Shown one piece after another: positions 1-5,921 of a stretch of 7,079 bases of DNA (position 1 is its first letter; each line of letters opens with the position of its first letter). Under the pieces are notes generated by a model. That model made no database searches, was not told where the DNA came from, and worked only from the letters and a program-made list of their open reading frames with translations. The translations under genes were made by a program, and so were the position numbers. Source of the stretch: an uncultured Christensenella sp. (GTDB lineage: Bacteria > Bacillota > Clostridia > Christensenellales > UBA1242); assembly GCA_949293925.1 (NCBI GenBank), contig CASFFI010000083.1, positions 1 through 7,079 of the forward strand, given 5' to 3'.

Positions 1-532
1 ATCCATAAAGTCCCGCACCTATCTTATCATCAATTGTTTGAATTTTTGATTTTAATGTGTAGGTGGTAGGAGATGTTCCTTCACTTGCGTTGTATGTGTT
101 TGATTCTGGAATACGCGCAGATATAGAAATTTCTCCTGGCTCTACATTTTGACCTGTCATCATTGTTGTGAAAGAATCAACTTCACTATCTCCATAGTTA
201 TATGTGGCAAATAGTATTTGATAAACACCCTTGCCACTTTCATCATAAAAAAGTTGTACTGGATAACATTCAAACCATTCTCCATTATTTATAGAAAATT
301 CAAGAGTTAAATTATTACGAGAAGAACCAGTGAGTTCATATTTGTCGTGTTCAAATCCTGTCATTTCAGCATAAAGATTTGCTCCATAATCTTGATAAAC
401 ACTAACTATTTCAGCAGTGTTAGTTCTATCCAATTTTGTTGAACCTTTTTCTTTTCCACAAGCTGATAGAAAAAGTACTGCGGGAATAATAAGAGCAAAA
501 GCCATACAAAAACTTATTATTTTCTTTTTCAT
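1..532 (-). CDS. Putative lipoprotein, 3' end beyond the window
   Basis: The frame starts at ATG 532-530 and stays open to the left edge, giving 177 residues and no stop. An AAGGGGG ribosome binding site (537-543) lies four bases before the start. The N-terminus is a lipoprotein signal: MKKK, a hydrophobic stretch at residues 5-22, then the lipobox LSAC with the lipidated Cys at residue 25. The mature protein should therefore be anchored on the outer face of the cytoplasmic membrane. After a short charged linker, the sequence alternates short beta-like strands rich in aromatic, Asn and Gly residues (EIVSVYQDYGANLYAEM, then NNLTLEFSINNGEWFECYP), which suggests a compact extracellular beta domain. 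I do not recognise the family, and no substrate or enzyme motif is visible. It faces away from the tRNA and the phage block and is probably a host gene flanking the element. The lipoprotein call is firm; the function is unknown. Confidence 0.85.
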   Translation of the reverse strand, partial: MKKKIISFCMAFALIIPAVLFLSACGKEKGSTKLDRTNTAEIVSVYQDYGANLYAEMTGFEHDKYELTGSSRNNLTLEFSINNGEWFECYPVQLFYDESGKGVYQILFATYNYGDSEVDSFTTMMTGQNVEPGEISISARIPESNTYNASEGTSPTTYTLKSKIQTIDDKIGAGLYG

Positions 533-774
533 AAATCCCCCTTAAAAAATTACATATTAAATCGTATGAATTTTATAGATTATTGAAAATATAAAAATGT
601 AATTTGTAATAGTCTATCACATATTAAATTTATTTCAAACTATTTAAAACAACTTATAATTAATTTCTAAAATTTTATTATAGAATCTTTTAGATTTAAA
701 TTAAAAAAACCCAACAATATTTTTTATGAAATAAATATCAAATCAAAATCAACACTTAAATCATTTATCTTTTA
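533..774. other. AT-rich intergenic spacer between lipoprotein and tRNA promoter
   Basis: No credible open reading frame or RNA gene is visible in this stretch. It must contain the minus-strand promoter for the lipoprotein gene, but I cannot choose one. A perfect minus-strand TATAAT lies at 682-677 with no good -35 box, and a TTGAAA at 638-633 has only poor -10 candidates. An 11-base direct repeat (acatattaaat) occurs at 552-562 and 619-629. In DNA this AT-rich the repeat may be chance. Confidence 0.6.
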
Positions 775-804
775 TTGACAAAAATATAAATTTTGTGTTA
801 TTAT
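775..804 (+). promoter_or_regulatory. Promoter of the tRNA-Gln gene (sigma-70/SigA type)
   Basis: A perfect -35 box TTGACA (775-780) is followed after 18 bases by TATTAT (799-804), five of six matches to the consensus. A TG at 796-797 gives an extended -10 element. The predicted start of transcription falls within a few bases of the tRNA 5' end at 813, so the leader would be very short. Confidence 0.8.
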
Positions 805-812
805 TAAGTCAT

Positions 813-887
813 TGGGGTATCGCCAAGCGGTAAGGCTCTGGTCTCTGAATCCAGCATGCGGTAGTTCGAATCTACCTACCCCAGCCA
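813..887 (+). tRNA. tRNA-Gln, anticodon CUG
   Basis: The full cloverleaf can be folded by eye. The acceptor stem TGGGGTA (813-819) pairs perfectly with TACCCCA (877-883). The D arm GCCA...GGC is typical of bacterial tRNA-Gln. The anticodon loop CTCTGAA (843-849) has anticodon CTG at 845-847, reading the Gln codon CAG. The T stem GGTAG/CTACC (860-864 and 872-876) is perfect around the loop TTCGAAT. The discriminator base is G884, and CCA is encoded at 885-887. The body closely resembles E. coli tRNA-Gln. One oddity is that the base pair closing the anticodon stem (positions 31 and 39; bases 842 and 850) is T opposite T. It has its own promoter upstream and a terminator downstream, so it is transcribed alone, convergent with the phage genes. 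Confidence 0.95.
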
Positions 888-900
888 ATTGTAAACAAAA

Positions 901-939
901 AAGAGCTACTAACACAAAAGTTAGTAGTTCTTCTTTTTA
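901..939. terminator. Bidirectional intrinsic terminator between tRNA-Gln and the phage block
   Basis: AAGAGCTACTAAC (901-913) pairs with GTTAGTAGTTCTT (920-932), a 13-bp stem with one G-T wobble and the six-base loop ACAAAA. On the plus strand the stem is followed by CTTTTTATT, ending the tRNA transcript. On the minus strand it is followed by a T run (the A run at 895-900), ending the phage transcript. The TAA stop of the holin-like gene (937-939) lies inside the plus-strand T tract, so the two units are packed with no spare sequence. Confidence 0.85.
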
Positions 940-1563
940 TTGTATGTTATAAACAGCACCTTCTATTTTATTTTCTGAATTTTGTTCATTTTTGACACCA
1001 TCATTGTTTGTAGAGACATTACTTGAATCTTCATTACTTTTATCTTTTGAACTGTCCGTATTTATCTTTTCATCTGTAACATTATTTGTTAAAGCATTAT
1101 CTAAATTATCAACATTAGAATTATTTTCAACCTTGTCTGTTTCAACATCAGAACTAACTTCATTTTCGTTTAAAATTGATTCTTGATTTGAACTATCCAA
1201 ATTTAAAAAATCAACAGTTGAATTGTCCGAATTTTCAAGATTATTTGAAATATTATTATTTTTTTCAATTTCAGATAATGAATTTTCTTCATTAACCGCA
1301 TTTTGATTGCTTTGTTTTAAAAGTTCAATGTTATCGCATATTGATTTAATAGTTTCTACAATTTTATTATATTTTTCATCTTCACTGCTATTAGTTTTTG
1401 TAGGGTCATTTATAATCCCAATTAAAACAAATAACCCTAGCACACCTGAAATAATTTCATTAGTGTAAGCATTATCAAAATTAACATCAAACACAGTTTG
1501 ACAAATAAGCAAGCCAGCACTAATTATGCTAAGCCAAAAATTATAATTTTTAAGTCTATTCAT
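937..1563 (-). CDS. Holin-like membrane protein with a long hydrophilic C-terminal tail
   Basis: This is a 208-residue protein whose N-terminal 55 residues look like a phi-LC3-type phage holin: NRLKNYNFW, a first membrane segment (about residues 9-25), a short acidic loop, a second membrane segment (about 37-51), then the family-like ending GIINDPT. Holins of this type form pores in the cytoplasmic membrane at the end of infection. Residues 64-85 may form a coiled coil. From there to the end is about 120 residues of low-complexity Asn/Ser/Asp/Glu/Lys sequence, probably disordered. Family members I recall are about 70-150 residues, so the tail is unusual. I chose ATG 1563 because AGGAGGT (1572-1578) lies eight bases upstream; a longer in-frame reading begins with TTG at 1605 but has no ribosome binding site and overlaps the upstream gene. 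It is the last gene of the block, 16 bp after the hub gene. No endolysin follows. The holin call rests on the N-terminus only. Confidence 0.75.
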   Translation of the reverse strand: MNRLKNYNFWLSIISAGLLICQTVFDVNFDNAYTNEIISGVLGLFVLIGIINDPTKTNSSEDEKYNKIVETIKSICDNIELLKQSNQNAVNEENSLSEIEKNNNISNNLENSDNSTVDFLNLDSSNQESILNENEVSSDVETDKVENNSNVDNLDNALTNNVTDEKINTDSSKDKSNEDSSNVSTNNDGVKNEQNSENKIEGAVYNIQ

Positions 1564-1571
1564 GTGTTGTG

Positions 1572-1578
1572 ACCTCCT
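1572..1578 (-). promoter_or_regulatory. Ribosome binding site fixing the holin-like start
   Basis: AGGAGGT is a near-complete match to the anti-Shine-Dalgarno sequence, eight bases before ATG 1563. It lies in the 16-bp gap after the hub stop codon and decides against the TTG at 1605. Confidence 0.85.
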
Positions 1579-1579
1579 T

Positions 1580-3046
1580 TTAATTTTCTTGCCATTCAAT
1601 TTCAATAAAATTAATTAATAAACTACTGTTATTACTTTCAATACAAAATTTAAAATTAGTACAAGGGATAATTGTAAAAAATTCATTTATACCATCTTTT
1701 TTTAGTGCAAAAGCATAACTACCATTTTCAGTTATTACTTTTACGATAGTTCCAGCATTACCATCTATTTTTAATTTTCTAATAGTTTTTTTATTTAAAC
1801 TATCCGAAAAGATTTTGTCAGTGGATAGAGATTTTTTTAAATTTTGACCAAAAAGTGTATTTTCATCACAAAGTTGACCAATATCTGCGACATTGCCTGT
1901 ATTAAATACAAAATACATTCTTTCAAAATAACCATCTTTAACAGGAAGCATATGCTTAATATCAACACCTCTAATCAATTCAAAGTCATAAGTTTCCATA
2001 TCAATAATTATTAAAGCATTGTTGATATAACCATCACTTGCCTCACAGCCAACTTTTTCCGAGTCATTAAAATCAGTTCTAAAAGCGAGAAAATATTTAT
2101 TTTGCATAGTCGCTGCAACTGCTTCTTTTCTTGCGCCCAAAAGCAAATTATTAAATTTCAGTTCAAGTTTAGTAGCACTAACACCATTAAACGAATATAA
2201 TCCATCTTTAGTCATAAATATAACTTTATTGCCACACACTGCAACAGAATCTTTAAAAATAGTACTAGTTGAATCAAATAAATGTGTGATAGAAAATTTA
2301 TTTTGACCTAGAACGCTAATTTTAGTTATACCAAACTCTCTAAAGACAAATAAACTACCATTAAAAGCTATAAGTTTTTCGCATCTTCCTCTGTCGTTAA
2401 ATAAGTCAATATTTCCAGAATTTGTGCCACCAATATCATTAATATCCAAAGTATAAGTGTACCATAATTGTTGTTCATCACCCATTCTTATGCAAAACAA
2501 AACATCTTCAAAAAAACACAAATCTTTAATTTTAGAAATTTCATTTATATAGTAAGGTATTTCATCAGTAACCCACACTCGCATATCATCATCTGAACTA
2601 GCAAATAGGGTTGCAAATTTTCCATCTATTTTACAGCGCAATGCGTTAGGTTCTTCAAAGAAAATCATATTAGGAACTTCAGTAAATTCAAATGTATTAA
2701 AAAACATTCTATTAGAGTACATTATATTGTCATCAGCCAAAACAATTAACCGGTATTTGTTGTAAGCATTAAATTCAGAATACTCTTTAAAATAGTAAAG
2801 TTTTCTAAATCTATTTAAACCTAATTTTTCATATTCAAATTCTGATTCTTTGCTCCCATAATCAGAAGTATAAGGAGCACTAGCCTTTTTAATACCACTG
2901 CAATTTTTTAAAACTCCATCACAGCATTTTATATTGTAAATATTAGTAGTCTCAAATTGGTCTTTATTATAATTCACATCATTAATCAAAGTCGTAGAAA
3001 AGTTGTCAAAAACCAATCTTTTTTTTGAAAATTTAGCAGTATTCAT
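1580..3046 (-). CDS. Beta-propeller tail hub/nozzle-like protein (P22 gp10 / T7 gp12-like role)
   Basis: This 488-residue protein has a repeating pattern of short hydrophobic beta strands separated by turns. Likely blades lie near residues 83-110, 143-168, 172-205, 222-258, 262-297, 306-362 and 363-391. Typical segments are KDLCFFEDVLFCIR, EKLIAFNGSLFVFRE, DSVAVCGNKVIFMTKDGLYS and NALIIIDMETYDFEL. A separate C-terminal beta domain (about 408-488) ends in the strand FIEIEWQEN. The length is close to P22 gp10 (about 470 residues), a propeller protein that extends the tail below the adaptor and holds packaged DNA in; T7 gp12 plays the same part. The gene follows the adaptor-like gene, as gp10 follows gp4 in P22. 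The start is ATG 3046: GAGGA (3054-3058) sits seven bases before it but only one base before an in-frame TTG at 3052. ATGA overlaps the previous stop by 4 bp. The fold is inferred from pattern, not alignment; a receptor-binding protein is an alternative. Confidence 0.65.
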   Translation of the reverse strand: MNTAKFSKKRLVFDNFSTTLINDVNYNKDQFETTNIYNIKCCDGVLKNCSGIKKASAPYTSDYGSKESEFEYEKLGLNRFRKLYYFKEYSEFNAYNKYRLIVLADDNIMYSNRMFFNTFEFTEVPNMIFFEEPNALRCKIDGKFATLFASSDDDMRVWVTDEIPYYINEISKIKDLCFFEDVLFCIRMGDEQQLWYTYTLDINDIGGTNSGNIDLFNDRGRCEKLIAFNGSLFVFREFGITKISVLGQNKFSITHLFDSTSTIFKDSVAVCGNKVIFMTKDGLYSFNGVSATKLELKFNNLLLGARKEAVAATMQNKYFLAFRTDFNDSEKVGCEASDGYINNALIIIDMETYDFELIRGVDIKHMLPVKDGYFERMYFVFNTGNVADIGQLCDENTLFGQNLKKSLSTDKIFSDSLNKKTIRKLKIDGNAGTIVKVITENGSYAFALKKDGINEFFTIIPCTNFKFCIESNNSSLLINFIEIEWQEN

Positions 3047-3612
3047 ATCCAATTCCTCAATTTTAATGAAAAAACTTTAACATTTTTACAATTTTTAATT
3101 TTTTCTTCATATAAAGAATGAAAGTTGTTATATTCTTCAAACAATCCAGACGACAATGAATAATAAGAACATAAACCATAAACTAAAACATCATCAGATA
3201 CACCTTTAAAGTAATCAATATCTTCCAAAAGCGAAGATGGTTGTACATCTTCAGAGTATATAATTTCTACAGTTTGATTAATTGGTAAAACAATAAAATT
3301 GTTTATAATTTTAAAACTCACTAATTGATTGTCATAAACAATTTTTTTTATTTTTAAAAATTTTCCTACATCATTCAGATTTATTTTATTATTTTCTGGT
3401 GTCAAAACAATGCTTTTAATAATTTCACAGACATTAGATGCAATTTCTTTTATTTGTAATTTTAACAAATCAAAACACAGATTAAGTTCTTCATTTGCAG
3501 ATATAATTTCTAATTCATTTAAATCAGTTATACTATCAATTTCTTCATTTTTGTAAATGTTAGGTATTTTTAATATTCGTGCAACCTTTTTTATAACTTC
3601 TAGCGAATTCAT
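3043..3612 (-). CDS. Head-completion / head-tail adaptor-like protein
   Basis: This is a 189-residue protein. An N-terminal helical part (about 1-70: SLEVIKKVARIL, then NEELNLCFDLLKLQIKEIAS) is followed by a beta-rich middle (about 88-120, KFLKIKKIVYDNQLVSFKII then VEIIYS). The C-terminal helices (about 126-178) contain SDDVLVYGLCSYYSLSSGLFEEYNNFHSLYEEKI. The pattern of a helix that counts as 'always present Tyr/Leu' followed by a glutamate-rich helix with a conserved-looking Tyr resembles portal-binding adaptors of short-tailed phages (P22 gp4, about 166 residues; T7 gp11, about 196). Such proteins bind under the portal after DNA packaging and dock the tail hub. Position supports this: the gene lies just before the propeller gene and overlaps it by 4 bp (ATGA). 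Its own start also overlaps the upstream stop by 4 bp, with AGGAGGG (3615-3621) two bases ahead, a tight spacing. Assignment is by length, predicted secondary structure and gene order, so it is moderate only. Confidence 0.55.
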   Translation of the reverse strand: MNSLEVIKKVARILKIPNIYKNEEIDSITDLNELEIISANEELNLCFDLLKLQIKEIASNVCEIIKSIVLTPENNKINLNDVGKFLKIKKIVYDNQLVSFKIINNFIVLPINQTVEIIYSEDVQPSSLLEDIDYFKGVSDDVLVYGLCSYYSLSSGLFEEYNNFHSLYEEKIKNCKNVKVFSLKLRNWI

Positions 3613-3965
3613 AACCCTCCTAGTTTCGTGTATTTTTTTAATAAATTTTCAATATTTTGTTGAGTTTTTTCTTTTGTTGATAAAATGTTTTTCTTTTCTA
3701 TAACTTTATTATTTTCTTCAATATCATCTAATATTTTTTGTAGATTTTTTGAGTCACTATTTATAATGTAATTAATACTTCTTTCGTCTAAATAATCAAA
3801 TGGTAAAGTCAAAACATACTCATCTAAATATCTTTTAAATGTATTATTTTTTTTATATAATACGAACTTATTTTTATTGTTATCAAAAACAAGATAAAAG
3901 TTTTTATTTATCTTTTTTATTCTATTAGATATATTAAAAACATCAGAATTTATTTTTTTTAACAT
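3609..3965 (-). CDS. Small phage structural-region protein, function unknown
   Basis: This 118-residue, very basic protein has two parts. Residues about 20-55 form a beta-hairpin-like stretch (KNFYLVFDNNKNKFVLYKK, then EYVLTLPFDYLDERSINYI). Residues about 70-110 form a charged helix, probably a coiled coil, rich in Asn, Lys and Glu. The pattern 'short strand, FD/FN, strand, LTLPF..LDER.I.YI' reminds me of small uncharacterised proteins in clostridial phage structural operons, but I cannot name a family or function. A GGAG ribosome binding site (3971-3974) is five bases before the ATG. It is the first gene after the capsid terminator structure and is joined to the adaptor-like gene by an ATGA overlap, so it is probably co-translated with the head-tail joining genes. 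P22 has no gene at this position. A minor virion or assembly factor is possible. Confidence 0.7.
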   Translation of the reverse strand: MLKKINSDVFNISNRIKKINKNFYLVFDNNKNKFVLYKKNNTFKRYLDEYVLTLPFDYLDERSINYIINSDSKNLQKILDDIEENNKVIEKKNILSTKEKTQQNIENLLKKYTKLGGL

Positions 3966-4036
3966 TTTTACTCCATTTTTATGTAGTTTACTTTAAAAAA
4001 CACACAAATTAATATTTTTTATAAATAAAAATAAAA

Positions 4037-4070
4037 AGAAGATATAAAATCTTCTAATTATTTATATCTT
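4037..4070 (-). terminator. A/T-rich terminator-like structure after the capsid gene, two alternative hairpins
   Basis: In the minus-strand transcript, AAGATATAAA (4070-4061) can pair with TTTATATCTT (4048-4039) in a perfect 10-bp stem with a 12-base loop. Alternatively AGAAGAT (4055-4049) pairs with ATCTTCT (4043-4037) in a 7-bp stem with a five-base loop. The two share bases and cannot form together. Both are followed at once by a T-rich run (TTTTTATTTTTATTT). The structure begins about nine bases after the capsid stop. With few G-C pairs it is probably leaky, which would let some transcripts reach the downstream genes, for which I found no convincing promoter. Confidence 0.6.
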
Positions 4071-4078
4071 TATATAGT

Positions 4079-5269
4079 TTAAACAACACTTGTAAAAGGA
4101 TTTGTTACACTGCTTTTGATTCCTGAAATTTTAGCCTGAGCATTAGGTTGTTCACAAATCAAATCAGCATATTTTACTAAAGTTGCAGTATAAGCTGGAT
4201 AACCCGCTTTTTGTCTTAATATTTTTCCGCCTTCACCTTCAATCCATTCCCAATCACAAAGTTGATGTAAAGTAAACTTTGAAGTGTCCAATAAATACAT
4301 AGTATCATCAGCAACGAATCTATCAGTAACTACAGGAATACCATTAAATGTTAATGCTTTGTAACCGCCTTGCAATTCCATAACATCTACATTTCTTCTA
4401 TAATAAGATAAATAGTTTTGATAAGCTCTTTTAACAGCGCTACCACAAGTAATCATATCAATATTACTTGCTGAATACTCTGCCAAGAAATCAACAGCTT
4501 GAGACATAACATCATCAGAAATTTCTTGACTAGTAGTTGAAGTGTAAGGAGTCAACCATTTATTTTCAGTTTTACTTAAACCATATAAAGTTGAACCGGC
4601 ACCAAAGATTGCACCAAGACCAGTAATTTCATTATCTTTACTGCCTTGAACATATAATTTATCATTACTTACTAAATCTGTATTAGGTGCGTTTACAAAA
4701 GTAACAGTTTTATTCACTCTGTCAACATATTTTACTCTTAAGCCTGCATTGTCTAGTACATCTTCAGAATAACTATCTAAAACCATACCTTCCATAATAT
4801 TTTTAACACTATCCAAAGTAGCAGTATGAGTAGAACTACTGTAACTAGAAACTGTAGCAACTAACCCAGAACCATCTCCGTAAAGCATTCTGCCAAGATT
4901 GAATTTAGAAGCAGTTAAAAGACCTTCCATTTCAGCGTCCAACAAATTTACAAATGCGCCCAAATTGCTTTCACTAGCTCTGATTGCCTTATCAGAAATT
5001 TCAATAGTGCCATAAAGATTTTTTAAAGTTGTTTTAAATTCTGCATAAGTATTAGAATTTGCGGTAGGCAAAAGTCCTGTTTCGCTACCTGCACCCACAC
5101 CACCATTCAAACCAATAGGTGCCATTTTAATAATTTGCTTACCATATACATTAGCAGTTGACTGTTTAATTTTAGTTAAAAGTGGATTTGCCATTGTGTT
5201 TAGTTGATTGCAAGCAGCAACGAGATAAGCGTCTTTTAAAGCTGCTTGACAAGAGGTTAAATCTACCAT
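4079..5269 (-). CDS. Major capsid protein, HK97 fold
   Basis: This is a 396-residue shell protein. A helical N-terminal arm (about 5-35) leads to a Gly-rich loop with GGVGAGSETGLLPTA (56-70), the E-loop region. TLKNLYGTIEISDKAIRAS (81-99) and the long spine helix (about 101-130, ending RMLYGDGSG) are characteristic of phage coat proteins of this class. Residues about 133-214 form a beta-rich insertion absent from the minimal fold. The A/P domains follow: DMITCGSAVKRAY (271-283), NGIPVVTDRFVADDTMYLLD (309-328), then the C-terminal strand YTATLVKYADLICEQPNAQAKI. There is no N-terminal delta domain and no protease gene nearby, so assembly should use the separate scaffolding protein encoded just upstream. 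The ATG is preceded by AAGGAGAA (5275-5282), which overlaps the scaffold stop; the gap is 10 bp. Hairpins after the stop may limit read-through to later genes. The capsid role is strongly supported; the exact family is not resolved by eye. Confidence 0.93.
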   Translation of the reverse strand: MVDLTSCQAALKDAYLVAACNQLNTMANPLLTKIKQSTANVYGKQIIKMAPIGLNGGVGAGSETGLLPTANSNTYAEFKTTLKNLYGTIEISDKAIRASESNLGAFVNLLDAEMEGLLTASKFNLGRMLYGDGSGLVATVSSYSSSTHTATLDSVKNIMEGMVLDSYSEDVLDNAGLRVKYVDRVNKTVTFVNAPNTDLVSNDKLYVQGSKDNEITGLGAIFGAGSTLYGLSKTENKWLTPYTSTTSQEISDDVMSQAVDFLAEYSASNIDMITCGSAVKRAYQNYLSYYRRNVDVMELQGGYKALTFNGIPVVTDRFVADDTMYLLDTSKFTLHQLCDWEWIEGEGGKILRQKAGYPAYTATLVKYADLICEQPNAQAKISGIKSSVTNPFTSVV

Positions 5270-5279
5270 AAATTTCTCC

Positions 5280-5921
5280 TTAAATTTGTTTTATAATTGA
5301 TTTTGCTATTTTGCCCGCCTCTGATACCGTTTTAGGTTGATTTGGAGGAAGTATAGAAATTGAAGAAAGATTAGAATTTGACAATTTAACAGGAGTGATA
5401 TTTTTAATTTTTTGAATGTAATCTTTTACAATATGTTCTCTAATTTTTTCATTTGAATAAATATAATCATTTAGAAAGTTCTCATCGACAGAATATTCAA
5501 CTGCAGATTTAGAATTATTTTCTAATAAGTTTGCATAAATTTCAAATAAATTTTTACTGTCAAAATTTTCATCTTTTTGTAAATTTTCTTTAAAATTTTG
5601 TTTAAAAACTACACTTTTAGGACAATTTTTTATAAATTCTTCAATTTTTTCTTCGATTAATTCATTTTTGCTCTTTGGGGTCTCAACCTTATCATCGAGT
5701 TTAGATTTAATCGCACTTAACTCTTGACTTTTTTTTGTAAATTCTTTTTGTAATTCATTATAGGCCTTATATAGACTTTCAACTGATTTAAATTTGCCAA
5801 GAGTTTCGGAGCCACTTTGACCTACTATTTTTTCATTTTCCATAGACAAATCATCTTTTACGCTGTCTAAATTTTTATCATCTAGATTGTCCATTAATTG
5901 TGGTTGTTCCGAAATTTCCAT
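5280..5921 (-). CDS. Phage scaffolding protein
   Basis: This is a 213-residue, highly charged, helix-rich protein between portal and capsid genes, the usual place for a scaffold. The first 35 residues are acidic and look disordered. LGKFKSVESLYKAYNELQKE, starting at residue 41, and the following FTKKSQEL (61-68) form a 'KFKSVE.L..AY..L..EFT' segment that I recall from scaffold-like proteins of Firmicutes phages. Further helices (about 84-135 and 146-174) alternate Lys and Glu and may be coiled coils. The last 15 residues (EAGKIAKSIIKQI) form a basic amphipathic end, and basic C-terminal helices of scaffolds such as P22 gp8 bind coat protein. It would template procapsid assembly and then leave. 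The start codon overlaps the portal stop by one base (TAATG), with AAAGGAG about five bases upstream, indicating translational coupling. No protease motif is seen, so it is not an obvious scaffold-protease fusion. Confidence 0.82.
   Translation of the reverse strand: MEISEQPQLMDNLDDKNLDSVKDDLSMENEKIVGQSGSETLGKFKSVESLYKAYNELQKEFTKKSQELSAIKSKLDDKVETPKSKNELIEEKIEEFIKNCPKSVVFKQNFKENLQKDENFDSKNLFEIYANLLENNSKSAVEYSVDENFLNDYIYSNEKIREHIVKDYIQKIKNITPVKLSNSNLSSISILPPNQPKTVSEAGKIAKSIIKQI

Noticed and set aside
992..1186. Plus-strand open frame of 64 codons within the holin-like gene
   Set aside because: It is antisense to the low-complexity tail of the holin-like gene. The Ser/Leu/Phe-rich translation mirrors the Asn/Ser/Asp/Glu codons, and no ribosome binding site is evident.
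1084..1400. Internal repeats in the Asn/Ser-rich tail of the holin-like protein
   Set aside because: I looked for a periodic unit and found only compositional bias, with no repeat of constant length.
3980..4007. Possible minus-strand promoter (TTGTGT, 16-bp spacer, TACATA) ahead of the 118-aa gene
   Set aside because: Both boxes are weak, and transcription would start about at the ribosome binding site, leaving almost no leader. Read-through from the capsid gene is simpler.
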